From Neptunomonas sp. (GTDB taxonomy: Bacteria > Pseudomonadota > Gammaproteobacteria > Pseudomonadales > Balneatricaceae), in the NCBI RefSeq assembly GCF_016744175.1, contig NZ_JADGEV010000004.1, forward strand, positions 1-64,000: a stretch of DNA of 64,000 nucleotides. Reading direction: 5' to 3'. This document shows, piece after piece, positions 8,431-19,823 of this stretch (position 1 is the first letter of the stretch; each line of letters opens with the position of its first letter). The position numbers and the translations under genes were made by a program. Under the pieces are notes generated by a model. It was given only the letters and a program-made list of their open reading frames with translations. It ran no database searches and had not been told where the DNA came from.

Positions 8431-10001
8431 TGAGCCATAAAATTTTTATCCCACGTGATACAACTACGCTAGCGCTAGGCGGTGAGAGAGTCGTCAAAGC
8501 CATTCTAAAAGAAGCTCAGGAACGCAAATTAGATATAGAGATTGTTCGTAACGGTTCACGCGGCATGTTCTGGCTTGAGCCTCTTGTAGAGGTAGAAACA
8601 GCTCATGGACGTGTTGCCTTCGGCCCTGTAGAAGCGCGTGATGTTACCGCTTTGTTCGATGCGGAGTTTTTCAAGGGTAGTACTAGCCATCCTTTAGCAC
8701 TGGGAGATCCTGAAGAAATTCCCTATCTAAAAAAACAGCAGCGTTTAACGTTTGCCCGTGCGGGTATTACCGATCCGGTTTCTATTGAAGATTACAAAGC
8801 ACACGATGGCTTCAAAGGTTTAGAGCAGAGCCTAACACTACCCGGTCAAGCTATTGTTGATGAAGTCAAAGCATCGGGGTTGCGTGGTCGTGGTGGTGCC
8901 GCATTCCCAACAGGTATTAAGTGGCAAACTGTACACAACTGCAGCGCTGACCAGAAATATATTGTCTGTAATGCAGACGAGGGAGACTCAGGAACATTTG
9001 CCGATCGCCTTGTTATGGAAGCTGATCCGCTTATGCTAGTGGAAGGGATGATCATTTCAGGCTTGGCGGTTGGTGCAACGCAGGGGTATATCTACTTACG
9101 TTCTGAATACCCTGTCGCTCATCAAGTGATGAATGAAGCCATTGCAAATGCTTACGCCTCAGGTTATCTAGGTGATGATATTCAAGGAAGCGGCAAAGTA
9201 TTCGATTTAGAAGTGCGCTTAGGCGCGGCTGCTTATATTTGTGGTGAAGAGACCTCTTTGCTTGAAAGCCTTGAAGGTAAGCGTGGTTTAGTGCGCTTTA
9301 AACCACCACTGCCTGCAATAGAAGGGTTGTTTGGTAAACCAACGGTCGTTAATAACGTACTGTCGTTGGCGGCTGTACCTTTTATTATGGATAAGGGTAG
9401 TCAAGCTTATGCTGATTGCGGCATGGGGCGCTCTCGCGGAACGTTACCCTTCCAGCTAGCTGGAAACCTTAAACAAGGTGGACTAGTTGAGTTAGCGTTT
9501 GGTCCAACACTACGAGAGCTCATTGATGATTTTGGTGGAGAAACCGAATCTGGGCTGCCAATGCGAGCAATTCAAGTCGGTGGTCCATTAGGCGCTTACC
9601 TACCAGAGAGTCAATGGGATACGCCGCTAGATTATGAGGCCTTTTCGGCTATTGGTGCAGTGCTTGGACATGGTGGCATTGTAGTGTTTGATGAATCAGT
9701 TGATATGACTGAGCAAGCACGTTTCTCTATGGAGTTTTGTGTTGCAGAATCATGCGGTAAATGTACACCTTGTCGAATAGGCTCGACGCGCGGTGTTGAA
9801 GTGATTGATAAAATAAGATCAGGCAATAATGTAGAAGCCAATTTGGCACTATTGGATGACTTATGTGAAACCATGATTGATGGATCTTTATGTGCCATGG
9901 GCAGCATGACGCCGATCCCTGTTAAAAGTGCATTTCAATACTTTTCAGAAGATATAGCACTCGCCAATGCATCTTCTTCAGCTCAGGCGGAGGCTAAATA
10001 A
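8430..10001 (+). CDS. fdsB: NAD-dependent formate dehydrogenase beta subunit (NuoF-like)
   Basis: GLRGRGGAAFPTGIKW, NADEGDSGTFADR and ESCGKCTPCRIG motifs. Confidence 0.92.
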   Translation: MSHKIFIPRDTTTLALGGERVVKAILKEAQERKLDIEIVRNGSRGMFWLEPLVEVETAHGRVAFGPVEARDVTALFDAEFFKGSTSHPLALGDPEEIPYLKKQQRLTFARAGITDPVSIEDYKAHDGFKGLEQSLTLPGQAIVDEVKASGLRGRGGAAFPTGIKWQTVHNCSADQKYIVCNADEGDSGTFADRLVMEADPLMLVEGMIISGLAVGATQGYIYLRSEYPVAHQVMNEAIANAYASGYLGDDIQGSGKVFDLEVRLGAAAYICGEETSLLESLEGKRGLVRFKPPLPAIEGLFGKPTVVNNVLSLAAVPFIMDKGSQAYADCGMGRSRGTLPFQLAGNLKQGGLVELAFGPTLRELIDDFGGETESGLPMRAIQVGGPLGAYLPESQWDTPLDYEAFSAIGAVLGHGGIVVFDESVDMTEQARFSMEFCVAESCGKCTPCRIGSTRGVEVIDKIRSGNNVEANLALLDDLCETMIDGSLCAMGSMTPIPVKSAFQYFSEDIALANASSSAQAEAK

Positions 10002-10002
10002 C

Positions 10003-12873
10003 ATGTTGCAACATTTTGATCCTAATAAAGATTACGGTACACCCGCACGCGTTTCTGAAAATCTAGTTACGCTTGATATTGATGGTGTTACTGTCACAGT
10101 GCCTGAAGGCACTTCTGTGTTGCGTGCCGCAGCATTGGTTGATATCAACATTCCTAAATTATGTGCCAGTGATAACTTAGATGCTTTTGGGTCATGCCGA
10201 CTTTGTGCGGTACAGATTGAAGGCCGTCGAGGCTATCCTGCTTCTTGTACTACGCCGGTTGATGCCGGAATGAAAGTAGTCACACAAAACGAAAAAATTG
10301 CAAAGCTGCGCCGTAATATCATGGAACTGTATATTTCAGACCATCCATTGGACTGTCTAACCTGTCCTTCAAATGGTGACTGCGAACTACAGGATATGGC
10401 CGGCGCCGTTGGCTTAAGAGAAGTCCGTTATGGCTTTGATGGCCATAACCATCTAGACGCAGAAAAAGATCTATCCAATCCTTATTTTAGTTTTGACCCT
10501 AGCAAATGTATTGTCTGTTCGCGCTGCGTTCGTGCCTGTGAAGAGGTCCAAGGGACATTTGCGTTAACGGTCGATGGCCGCGGTTTTGACTCTAAAATTG
10601 CAGCAGGACAGGACGACTCATTTCTTAATTCTGATTGCGTCTCGTGTGGAGCTTGCGTACAAGCATGCCCAACCTCAACTTTGATGGAAAACAATGTCAT
10701 AGAGATGGGACAGCCCGAACATAGCGTTGTGACAACCTGTGCATACTGTGGTGTTGGCTGTTCTTTTAAAGCCGATATGAAGGGTGACCAAGTTATCCGC
10801 ATGGTGCCATACAAAGGTGGGGAAGCTAACCAAGGGCACTCGTGTGTTAAAGGCCGTTTTGCTTTTGGTTATGCAACACATAAAGATCGCATTAAAACCC
10901 CCATGATTCGCGATAGCATCAACGAAGCATGGCGTGAAGTCAGCTGGGAAGAAGCGATTGGCTTTGCTGCAAAACGCTTAAAAGAAGTTCAAGCGACCTA
11001 TGGTCGTGAGAGCATTGGTGGCATCACTTCTTCACGTTGTACTAACGAAGAAACCTATTTAGTACAAAAGCTGATCCGAGCTGGGTTTGGTAACAATAAT
11101 ACAGATACCTGTGCGCGTGTTTGCCATAGTCCTACGGGTTACGGTCTTAAGACTACACTGGGTGAATCTGCGGGGACGCAAACCTTCGATTCGATTAAAT
11201 ATACCGATACGATGTTAGTTATCGGCGCAAACCCAACCGATGCGCATCCAGTTTTCGGCTCAATGATGCGTCGTCGTTTGCGCGAAGGTGCGAAGTTAAT
11301 TGTTGCTGATCCACGCAAAATTGATCTACTAAAAACGCCTCATCTCAAAGATGCGATACATCTGCCGTTGCGCCCAGGTACAAATGTCGCTTTAGTGAAC
11401 TCACTTGCACATACCATTATGAGCGAAGGCCTTGAAGATAAAGCGTTTATAGACTCACGCTGTGACGATAAAGCATTTATCAAATGGCAGGCATTCATTA
11501 CAGAAGAGCGTAACTCGCCAGAAGCCATGCAAAGCATTACGGGTGTTGATGCGGAGGATGTTCGAAAAGCAGCTCGCGTGTATGCCAATGCAGGTAATGG
11601 TGCGATTTTTTATGGATTAGGTGTAACTGAGCATAGCCAAGGGTCAACCATGGTTATGGGGATCGCAAATTTAGCATTAGCAACTGGCAACATTGGCCGT
11701 GAAGGTGTAGGCGTTAACCCACTGCGTGGCCAAAATAACGTACAGGGCTCTTGTGATATGGGATCTTTCCCTCATGAGTTGCCAGGCTATCAGCATGTTG
11801 CTGATGATGAAGCACGCGGCCGGTTTGAAGCGGCATGGGGTGTTAAGTTAGATGATGAACCCGGTTTGCGTATACCTAATATGTTTGATGCCGCATTGGC
11901 TGGAAGCTTTAAAGCGTTATATGTACAAGGTGAAGACATTGCACAGTCAGACCCAAATACACAACATGTAGAAGCTGCACTCAAAGCGCTGGACTGTGTG
12001 ATAGTGCAGGATATATTCCTTAATGAAACTGCAAAATTTGCCCATGTTTTATTGCCGGGATCTACATTCCTTGAGAAAAACGGCACCTTTACCAATGCCG
12101 AGCGTCGCATTAATCGTGTTCGCAAGGTTATGCCTGCTTTAGCAGGGAAAGAAGACTGGGAAGTAACAGTAGCACTGTCTAACGCGTTAGGTTATGAAAT
12201 GAATTATAGTCATCCATCTGAAATCATGGATGAAATTGCGAGCCTCACACCGAGCTTTACTGGCGTAAATTATGAGCGTTTAGAAGAGCTCGGAAGTATT
12301 CAATGGCCGTGTAATGATCAGCACCCTGATGGGATGCCGATCATGCATGTAGAAGACTTTCCTATTGGTAAAGGTAACTTGGCCATTACGGAATATGTCG
12401 CAACCGATGAGCGCGCGACGCGACGCTTCCCGTTGTTGTTGACGACGGGCCGTATTCTTTCGCAATATAATGTTGGCGCACAAACACGTCGTACAGAAAA
12501 TCAGACGTGGCACAACGAAGACGTCTTGGAGCTTCATCCACATGACGCAGAAGAGCGTGGCGTTAATGAAGGTGATTGGTTAGGTATTAGCAGTCGTGCA
12601 GGGCAAACAGTATTACGCGCAGTTATTAGTGAGCGTATGCAGCCCGGCGTTGTATATACAACCTTCCATCACCCTGGCAGTGGCGCTAACGTCATTACGA
12701 CAGATAGTTCGGACTGGGCGACTAACTGCCCTGAATATAAGGTCACGGCAGTACAGGTTGAGAAAGTAACGCAACCGTCTGAATGGCAAAAGAACTTTGA
12801 AGACTTTAATACTAAGCAACAAGATTACCTTAAAAAGGGGCGTCGCAGCCGTACTGAAGAGGTCAGCCCGTAA
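10003..12873 (+). CDS. fdsA: formate dehydrogenase alpha subunit, molybdopterin-dependent (Cys-type)
   Basis: N-terminal [2Fe-2S] and 4Fe-4S ferredoxin motifs; active-site region DTCARVCHSPTGYGLKTTLG. ATG at 10003 just after the fdsB stop; the ORF track start at 9967 lies inside fdsB. Confidence 0.93.
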   Translation: MLQHFDPNKDYGTPARVSENLVTLDIDGVTVTVPEGTSVLRAAALVDINIPKLCASDNLDAFGSCRLCAVQIEGRRGYPASCTTPVDAGMKVVTQNEKIAKLRRNIMELYISDHPLDCLTCPSNGDCELQDMAGAVGLREVRYGFDGHNHLDAEKDLSNPYFSFDPSKCIVCSRCVRACEEVQGTFALTVDGRGFDSKIAAGQDDSFLNSDCVSCGACVQACPTSTLMENNVIEMGQPEHSVVTTCAYCGVGCSFKADMKGDQVIRMVPYKGGEANQGHSCVKGRFAFGYATHKDRIKTPMIRDSINEAWREVSWEEAIGFAAKRLKEVQATYGRESIGGITSSRCTNEETYLVQKLIRAGFGNNNTDTCARVCHSPTGYGLKTTLGESAGTQTFDSIKYTDTMLVIGANPTDAHPVFGSMMRRRLREGAKLIVADPRKIDLLKTPHLKDAIHLPLRPGTNVALVNSLAHTIMSEGLEDKAFIDSRCDDKAFIKWQAFITEERNSPEAMQSITGVDAEDVRKAARVYANAGNGAIFYGLGVTEHSQGSTMVMGIANLALATGNIGREGVGVNPLRGQNNVQGSCDMGSFPHELPGYQHVADDEARGRFEAAWGVKLDDEPGLRIPNMFDAALAGSFKALYVQGEDIAQSDPNTQHVEAALKALDCVIVQDIFLNETAKFAHVLLPGSTFLEKNGTFTNAERRINRVRKVMPALAGKEDWEVTVALSNALGYEMNYSHPSEIMDEIASLTPSFTGVNYERLEELGSIQWPCNDQHPDGMPIMHVEDFPIGKGNLAITEYVATDERATRRFPLLLTTGRILSQYNVGAQTRRTENQTWHNEDVLELHPHDAEERGVNEGDWLGISSRAGQTVLRAVISERMQPGVVYTTFHHPGSGANVITTDSSDWATNCPEYKVTAVQVEKVTQPSEWQKNFEDFNTKQQDYLKKGRRSRTEEVSP

Positions 12874-13754
12874 TGGCTGCATGCCCGCAAATGGTCGTTT
12901 ATAAGGGCAGTGAGCCTAGCGCAGAATCAAAACCGGAAATTAGTCTGCAAGCCAGTATTTCTGTTAGCCGCTGGGAGCGGGGAGTTCAAAGTCTTGCTCA
13001 CGACAATGTCGCTGAAGAAGTGGCGGTTGCTTTGGTCTATAACGGCATTTCACATGTCGTTATGATGACCAGCCCAAATGATTTAAAGGATTTTGCGTTA
13101 GGCTTCAGTATTACAGAAGGTATTTTGACAAGTGCTGATGAGCTATATGACATTGAGCTACAACAACACGATACGGGTGTTGAGGTGCAGATGGACATTG
13201 CTTCTGGGCGTATGATGCAGCTGAAACAGCAGCGACGAAACCTAACAGGCCGTACAGGGTGCGGCTTGTGCGGTGCTGAATCTCTAGAGCAGGCGGTACG
13301 ACCTATTAAGGTGCTGAAAAGCCCAAGTAAAGTCACTGATGAAGCCATTCAAAACGCAGTGCTCAAATTAGATGAGAACCAACCACAGCAAGCGCTTACC
13401 GGTGCTTGCCATGGTGCAGCTTGGTGCAACAAACAGGGCGATATATTAATGGTTCGTGAGGATGTGGGTCGCCACAATGCGCTGGATAAGCTTATTGGTG
13501 CATTAGTGCGTGAGGGCATCGATATGAAGCAAGGGTTTGTGCTGATATCAAGCCGTGCCAGCTACGAAATGGTACAGAAAATAACCGCCGTAGGTATTAA
13601 CACGCTTGTAGCCGTTTCTGCGCCGACGGGGCTTGCCCTGCGTTTGGCCAGAGAAGCCGGTTTGCAGCTCATTGGCTTTGCCCGCCCGCAACGGCATGTG
13701 GGTTACAGTCCTGAGCCAATGAATAGCCCTGAGCCAGTAGAATCAAATGATTAA
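12873..13754 (+). CDS. fdhD: formate dehydrogenase accessory sulfurtransferase
   Basis: GRTGCGLCGAESLEQA, TGACHGAAW and REDVGRHNALDKLIG motifs typical of FdhD/FdsC. Confidence 0.93.
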   Translation: MAACPQMVVYKGSEPSAESKPEISLQASISVSRWERGVQSLAHDNVAEEVAVALVYNGISHVVMMTSPNDLKDFALGFSITEGILTSADELYDIELQQHDTGVEVQMDIASGRMMQLKQQRRNLTGRTGCGLCGAESLEQAVRPIKVLKSPSKVTDEAIQNAVLKLDENQPQQALTGACHGAAWCNKQGDILMVREDVGRHNALDKLIGALVREGIDMKQGFVLISSRASYEMVQKITAVGINTLVAVSAPTGLALRLAREAGLQLIGFARPQRHVGYSPEPMNSPEPVESND

Positions 13755-13812
13755 TGGCCCAGCAAAATTTCTCTATTTATTATTTAAGATTGGCAGTTGG
13801 AGCAAACAGAAT

Positions 13813-14052
13813 ATGAGTCACTCGCAGTTAGATCAGCTAATTATCATGGCAAACCAAATTGCTGATAATAACCACCTAGATACAGATGCTGAGTCCATTG
13901 AGTTTATCGCAACGCATATAAAAAAATTCTGGGCTCGTTCCATGAAAGAAGAGCTTATAGCATATGCTCAAGAAGGAGGCGATAAACTAAATGTATTGGC
14001 AACACAGGCAATAATGGTATTGTCTGAGCAATACACCTCACGTAGCACCTAA
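13813..14052 (+). CDS. fdsD: formate dehydrogenase delta subunit
   Basis: Small protein MSHSQLDQLIIMANQIADN..HIKKFWARSMKEELI typical of FdsD; last gene of fdsGBACD. Confidence 0.85.
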   Translation: MSHSQLDQLIIMANQIADNNHLDTDAESIEFIATHIKKFWARSMKEELIAYAQEGGDKLNVLATQAIMVLSEQYTSRST

Positions 14053-14071
14053 TGCATTAGTCGGAGTTAAT

Positions 14072-14467
14072 ATGCCAAGACGTATGACTGAAACGAAAGA
14101 AGGCACTCATCAAACGATGATAAATATGTCGTTTGAAAGTCGAGTAGTTAGTTGGTTGATGCAAGACGGTTGGCAGGTTTTCTCCCCCGTATTAGATAAT
14201 GGTCATCAGACTGATATTCTTATTTCAGATGGCCCTAATTATCACCGCATTCAAATTAAGACTGTTGAAGCTTCAGGTGATGATCATGTTATGCATAATA
14301 AATGGAATGGCAGCAACGTCGATGTTGTTGTTATTTTTGCGCGTAACTCAAATTGGGGTTATGTGGCTCCGGCGTTTGAAGAGGATACTCGTCCTCTTAA
14401 CCACCCTGAACACCAAAAGTTTATGCAATCTAAAAATGAATTCTTGAAAGCCTTTCATAAGCTGTAG
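14072..14467 (+). CDS. PD-(D/E)XK nuclease-like protein
   Basis: E...G-W-V-P...TDILISDGPNYHRIQIKT matches the PD-(D/E)XK core (D...QxK). Confidence 0.6.
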   Translation: MPRRMTETKEGTHQTMINMSFESRVVSWLMQDGWQVFSPVLDNGHQTDILISDGPNYHRIQIKTVEASGDDHVMHNKWNGSNVDVVVIFARNSNWGYVAPAFEEDTRPLNHPEHQKFMQSKNEFLKAFHKL

Positions 14468-14534
14468 TTATAAGGTGCTTTAAACAGTTTCAAAAGAGAT
14501 AGGCAACTAAGCGCTAGCCTTTGCCTACCTCTTA

Positions 14535-14564
14535 ATTAATGCGCGCTCAAGAGCGCGCATTAAT
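14535..14564. terminator. perfect palindrome ATTAATGCGCGCTC-AA-GAGCGCGCATTAAT between convergent genes; possible bidirectional terminator
   Basis: 14-nt perfect arms; lies between the + gene ending at 14467 and the end of metH at 14570. Confidence 0.6.
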
Positions 14565-14569
14565 CAATA

Positions 14570-17500
14570 CTAGCCCTCCTCAGGCTCGTACCCTAAGTTT
14601 GGTGACAACCAACGTTCAGCATGTGCCATCTCCATACCCGTACGCTTAGCGTAGCTTTCAACCTGATCTTCACCAATTTTTGCTACCCCAAAATACTGTG
14701 AGTCGGGATGGCTAAAGTACCAACCACTCACCGCTGCTGTTGGTAGCATTGCATAAGACTCAGTGATGGTAATTCCCGTACGGGCCTCTACATCCAGCAA
14801 TTCCCACAATAAGCCTTTTTCTGTGTGATCCGGGCAGGCAGGGTAGCCAGGTGCTGGGCGAATACCTTGGTACTTTTCTTTTATCAGTGATTCATTATCG
14901 AGGTTTTCATTCGCACTGTAGCCCCATGTCTCTTTACGCACCAGTGCGTGAAGATACTCAGCAAAAGCTTCAGCTAAACGGTCTGCTAATGCTTTCACCA
15001 TAATGCTGTTGTAATCATCATGATCCGCTTCGTACACCGCAGCCAGTTCATCAACACCAAATCCAGTAGTGACTGCAAACGCACCAAAGTAATCAGCTTT
15101 TCCGCTCTCTTTAGGTGCGATAAAATCAGTTAGGCACATGTGAGGTTTGCCGGCAATTTTCTCTGTCTGCTGGCGTAAATGATGCAGAGTCATTAACACT
15201 TCTGAACGTGTTTCATCGGTATAGAGCTCGATATCATCGTCGCCAATGCTATTGGCCGGGAACAACCCATAAACTGCACGCGCATGCAGCTTATTGTTGT
15301 TGATCAGATCATCAAGCATCAGTTGAGCGTCGGCAAATAGCTTTGTGGCTTCTTTGCCAATTATCTCATCGTTTAAAATACGCGGGTAGCGACCGGCTAG
15401 TTCCCATGAATGGAAGAAGGGGCTCCAGTCGATATAGTCACGTAAAATATTTAGGTCGAGATTTTCTAGAACGTGTACACCTAATTGCTGAGGGATTGGA
15501 GGCGTATAATTTTCCCAAGCAATCTTTAGTTTATTAGCGCGAGCCGCTTCTAAACCGATCCGGCGTTTCTCATTTTGACGAGCGGCATGGCGTTCACGTA
15601 CTGCTTGATAATCTTCCTTTATCTCATTGATATAGCTTTGTTTTCTTTCTTTTGAGAGCAATGCAGAAGCCACGCCAACAGCGCGTGATGCATTGGTGAC
15701 ATGTACTACTTGGTCACGTTTATAAGCTGGCTCAATTTTAACCGAGGTATGTGCTTTTGATGTAGTAGCGCCGCCAATCATCAAGGGGATACTAAAGCCT
15801 TGTCGCTCCATCTCTTTGGCAACATGCACCATCTCATCGAGAGAGGGTGTGATCAAACCTGAAAGACCAATTAAGTCTGCATTGGATTCGCGTGCAGTAG
15901 TAAGAATCTTTTCTGCAGATACCATAACGCCGAGATCAATTATCTCAAAGTTATTACACTGAAGAACAACCCCAACAATATTTTTACCGATGTCATGCAC
16001 ATCGCCTTTAACGGTTGCCATGACTACTTTACCGGCAGAGCTCGATTCGTTGTCGGCTTTACTGGCTTCGATAAATGGCATTAGGTACGCCACTGCTTTT
16101 TTCATTACGCGAGCAGACTTAACGACCTGAGGCAGAAACATTTTCCCTGATCCAAATAGGTCGCCGACAATGCCCATACCATCCATTAGTGGGCCTTCGA
16201 TCACTTGAATTGGGCGCTCATAATTCTGGCGACATTCTTCAACATCGTCATCGATAAAGTCGGTGATTCCTTTGACCAGTGCATGCGATAAACGTTTATT
16301 TACTTCCCAAGAGCGCCACTCTTGAGTTTCAGGTGCTTTTTCTTCCGAACCATCACCGCGGTATTTATCAGCAACTGCCAGCAGACGCTCAGTCGAGTCT
16401 TCACGACGATTCTGAATAACGTCCTCTACTAACTCTTTGAGCTCTTCTGGTAGGTCATCATAAATTGCAAGCTGACCTGCGTTAACAATACCCATATCCA
16501 TTCCTTGTTGAATGGCATGGTAAAGAAACACACAGTGAATGGCTTCGCGTACTGGGTTGTTACCGCGAAACGAAAAAGAAACGTTAGATACACCACCCGA
16601 TATTTTTGCGTAAGGTAGGTTCTCTTTGATCCAACCAGTGGCTTCAATAAAATCAAGGGCGTAGTTGTTGTGTTCTTCTATACCGGTAGCGACCGCAAAA
16701 ATATTAGGATCAAAGATGATATCTTCAGGTGGAAAACCGACTTCATCGACTAATATGCGATAAGACTCCGCACAGATTTCGATTTTCCGCTCGCGAGTAT
16801 CTGCCTGTCCCACTTCATCGAACGCCATAACGATAACGGCAGCACCGTAGCGTCGTACTAGCTTAGCTTGGTGCTTAAACTTCTCGACACCTTCTTTCAT
16901 CGAGATAGAGTTTACAATCCCTTTGCCTTGAATACATTTAAGGCCTGTTTCGATTACTTCCCATTTGGAAGAATCAATCATGATAGGAACACGAGAAATA
17001 TCAGGCTCAGAGGCAATTAGTTTTAAGAAACGTTCCATCGCCGCTTCTGAATCAAGCATGCCTTCGTCCATGTTGATATCGATGATTTGAGCACCGTTTT
17101 CAACTTGTTGACGTGCAACAGCTAGCGCCGTTTCATAATCGCCTTCTTTAATGAGGCGTTTGAAGACGGCTGACCCGGTAACGTTAGTTCGCTCCCCAAC
17201 GTTAACAAACAAGGTATCAGCGCCCACATGCATAGGCTCTAAACCCGCTAAACGCATTTCGACCGGCAAGTCGGGAATTTGGCGAGGAGGGTGCTTCTCT
17301 ATAGAGTCACGAATCACACGAATATGTTCTGGTGTAGTACCACAGCAACCACCCACAATATTCACAAAACCTGAACTAGCCCACTCACCAATCTCATCGG
17401 CCATCTCCTCTGGAGATTCATCATACTCGCCAAAAGCATTCGGTAAACCGGCGTTGGGGTGAACAGATACATGACATTGTGCGATACGGGAAAGCTCTTC

Positions 17501-18277
17501 AATATACTGGCGTAGTTCTTTAGGTCCAAGAGCACAGTTAAGGCCGATCGCAATCGGATTAGCATGACTAACCGAATTCCAGAAGGCTTCTGTCGTTTGG
17601 CCAGATAAGGTACGCCCTGATGCGTCTGTAATGGTTCCTGAGATCATTACAGGCAAGCGTATATTATGATCATCAAAGTACTGTTCAACGGCATAGATAG
17701 CGGCTTTAGCGTTAAGCGTATCAAATACTGTTTCGATCAAGATGATGTCTGAGCCACCTTCGATCAAGCCATCAATAGATTCAGTGTAGGCTTCAACAAG
17801 CTCATCAAAAGATACATTACGATACCCAGGGTCGTTTACATCCGGTGATATGGAGCATGTGCGGTTTGTAGGGCCTAGCACACCAGCAACATAGCGAGGC
17901 CGGTCTGGTGTTTCTCGTTCAATCTCATCACATGCTGCGCGAGCAAGTCTTGCAGCTTCTACGTTAATCTCACGGCTGAGAGATTCCATGTTGTAATCAG
18001 CCATGGCAATCTGTGTTGCGTTAAAGGTATTGGTTTCAACAATGTCTGCACCGGCATCAAGGTAATCACGATGAATGTCTTTAATGATCTTTGGTTGAGT
18101 TAATACCAATAAGTCATTGTTGCCTTTAACATCGGAGGCCCAGTCTGCAAAGCGTTCACCACGATAGTCAGCTTCTTCCAGTTGGTAGCCCTGGATCATC
18201 GTACCCATACCTCCATCAAGAATCATGATGCGTTGTTTGAGTGCTGCTTCGAGTTGTTGTGTGATCGTCTGAGCCAT
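14570..18277 (-). CDS. metH: cobalamin-dependent methionine synthase
   Basis: [22 protein letters not shown] and B12-binding [14 protein letters not shown] motifs. Start taken at the internal Met (MAQTITQQ) rather than the ORF-track start at 18349. Confidence 0.95.
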   Translation of the reverse strand: MAQTITQQLEAALKQRIMILDGGMGTMIQGYQLEEADYRGERFADWASDVKGNNDLLVLTQPKIIKDIHRDYLDAGADIVETNTFNATQIAMADYNMESLSREINVEAARLARAACDEIERETPDRPRYVAGVLGPTNRTCSISPDVNDPGYRNVSFDELVEAYTESIDGLIEGGSDIILIETVFDTLNAKAAIYAVEQYFDDHNIRLPVMISGTITDASGRTLSGQTTEAFWNSVSHANPIAIGLNCALGPKELRQYIEELSRIAQCHVSVHPNAGLPNAFGEYDESPEEMADEIGEWASSGFVNIVGGCCGTTPEHIRVIRDSIEKHPPRQIPDLPVEMRLAGLEPMHVGADTLFVNVGERTNVTGSAVFKRLIKEGDYETALAVARQQVENGAQIIDINMDEGMLDSEAAMERFLKLIASEPDISRVPIMIDSSKWEVIETGLKCIQGKGIVNSISMKEGVEKFKHQAKLVRRYGAAVIVMAFDEVGQADTRERKIEICAESYRILVDEVGFPPEDIIFDPNIFAVATGIEEHNNYALDFIEATGWIKENLPYAKISGGVSNVSFSFRGNNPVREAIHCVFLYHAIQQGMDMGIVNAGQLAIYDDLPEELKELVEDVIQNRREDSTERLLAVADKYRGDGSEEKAPETQEWRSWEVNKRLSHALVKGITDFIDDDVEECRQNYERPIQVIEGPLMDGMGIVGDLFGSGKMFLPQVVKSARVMKKAVAYLMPFIEASKADNESSSAGKVVMATVKGDVHDIGKNIVGVVLQCNNFEIIDLGVMVSAEKILTTARESNADLIGLSGLITPSLDEMVHVAKEMERQGFSIPLMIGGATTSKAHTSVKIEPAYKRDQVVHVTNASRAVGVASALLSKERKQSYINEIKEDYQAVRERHAARQNEKRRIGLEAARANKLKIAWENYTPPIPQQLGVHVLENLDLNILRDYIDWSPFFHSWELAGRYPRILNDEIIGKEATKLFADAQLMLDDLINNNKLHARAVYGLFPANSIGDDDIELYTDETRSEVLMTLHHLRQQTEKIAGKPHMCLTDFIAPKESGKADYFGAFAVTTGFGVDELAAVYEADHDDYNSIMVKALADRLAEAFAEYLHALVRKETWGYSANENLDNESLIKEKYQGIRPAPGYPACPDHTEKGLLWELLDVEARTGITITESYAMLPTAAVSGWYFSHPDSQYFGVAKIGEDQVESYAKRTGMEMAHAERWLSPNLGYEPEEG

Positions 18278-18480
18278 CGAATCTAATCCAATACCAATAA
18301 TAAAAGTGCATATGATAAAGCAAATTACGATTAGATTTACTGAGTTCAATTCAATTTAACGTGAATCACACTCATATGGGCATAATTGATAGCTAAAGAT
18401 TAAGTTAGAAGGAAGTCGTATGGGGAAATTCGAGGCTAAATTGCTTTAACCTCATAAGAGACAGAGCAAGTAAATATTGT

Positions 18481-18942
18481 TTATTGCGTATTTAGAGTTA
18501 GCCAAGCATGATCAGCTTCTTTTTTATAAGCTTGCCAATCACCACTTAACCACCGTTGCCGACCTCTTTCAGCGTAAAAAAGATGTAGGTTCTCGCCAAA
18601 GAACTCCCATACAGTGCCGTCGGTAGAGATTAATCCTTCACCTAAGCTCAAAGCATTAGAACAGAAACCGTTATAGAGAGGGCGGTAACGTTCAGGGTCA
18701 GCTGCAAATTTATCTGCTGACGCTTGAGAGGCAAATAGCCACTCAGCATTATTCCACTTAACTACAAAGCGTTTTTTACCAATGACTTCTTTATGTTGGG
18801 TGCGTACGTCATCAGAATGGTATTCAACAGTATCGTGCCCGCCAATCGCTTTGGATCCCCAGTAACTTTTACTAACGGGCTCTGCAGCAATACTCCCAAA
18901 ACTAGCAAACATTAATGCTAGAGCCATTAAATATTTTATCAT
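18481..18942 (-). CDS. secreted YHS domain-containing protein
   Basis: Signal peptide; YHS-like pattern with GFCSNA and G-GHDTVEYH; paralogous to 25561-26025. Confidence 0.75.
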   Translation of the reverse strand: MIKYLMALALMFASFGSIAAEPVSKSYWGSKAIGGHDTVEYHSDDVRTQHKEVIGKKRFVVKWNNAEWLFASQASADKFAADPERYRPLYNGFCSNALSLGEGLISTDGTVWEFFGENLHLFYAERGRQRWLSGDWQAYKKEADHAWLTLNTQ

Positions 18943-19072
18943 CCTGTTTATCCTTAATTGGTTCTTTGACTCAAGCGCATAGTATGTAACGTGAGTGGCT
19001 TTTTGGCCCTTATTTCACTTTAAAGCCAGTTAAGACATTGGCCTATTAGCGAAATAAGGTAATGTGTCACTC

Positions 19073-19594
19073 TTAATAATGTTTTCTAAGGAAGTCTTCG
19101 TTAGTGAAGACAAAATCATTTTGTGTGGCTATAGAGTGGCAGCCGCTACAAAAAGCATTCGTTTCTTCTAATTTTCCATTATAACCTGCAACCCAGCCCC
19201 AGTTTTTAGCATCAGGCGTCGCGCCATCTTGTAGTTTAACCATAATTGTTAAATCTGTCGGTTTTTGTGCTTTAAAGGCGGCAAGGTTATCAAATTGCTC
19301 TTTTACAATAACGGTACCTGCTGGGTAGTTATAAGGTGCGCTACCTAGAATAACGGCTTTACCAATATCATTAACATAGACATCTCGGTAGCCATCTCGC
19401 CCCTTATGGACGCCGCTGACAAAACCAGTAGGGTCTCCGGTTCCGGTTCTGTTTTCTGTAATTTTTGTCCAGTTTTTGAAATTTGCCCACCGACTGTCGG
19501 TGTTACCTGAATAATCTGGTGCGGAAGCGCAAGCAACAATTAAGGTGCTGATGGATAGAACTAACCCTGCTTTGAGGTAGGTACTGGGTTTCAT
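19073..19594 (-). CDS. cytochrome P460 family lipoprotein
   Basis: Lipoprotein signal LIVACAS; heme c motif CSGCH; P460-like W-NFKNWTKI...VYVND. Start at the internal Met MKPSTYL. Confidence 0.8.
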   Translation of the reverse strand: MKPSTYLKAGLVLSISTLIVACASAPDYSGNTDSRWANFKNWTKITENRTGTGDPTGFVSGVHKGRDGYRDVYVNDIGKAVILGSAPYNYPAGTVIVKEQFDNLAAFKAQKPTDLTIMVKLQDGATPDAKNWGWVAGYNGKLEETNAFCSGCHSIATQNDFVFTNEDFLRKHY

Positions 19595-19823
19595 ATTATT
19601 ATTCCCCTGTTGTTTTGTCTGTCTAAATCCGTGCTCTGTATAAGTATAGAGCCTCAAAAATAATTATTAAGGTGAATATTAATACTCTTTTATGAAATGA
19701 AACTGAAAACCAGTGAAAAACAGGTTTGGCTTTCGGGTGAATTAGTAGGGTTTGCGAGGTTTTATATTTTTTTTATGCTTGTATAATCGCAGCTCAATTT
19801 ATGGACGAAATATAAGGAAGTAT

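Noticed and set aside
9632-12882. Several antisense ORFs opposite fdsB/fdsA (9632-9907, 10482-10814, 11340-11588, 11790-12125, 12280-12543, 12613-12882)
   Set aside because: Shadow ORFs of strongly conserved sense genes; Cys/Ser/Arg-rich translations without motifs.
18278-18480. Possible cobalamin riboswitch upstream of metH
   Set aside because: No recognisable B12-box (GCCACTG-like) element was found in the upstream region.
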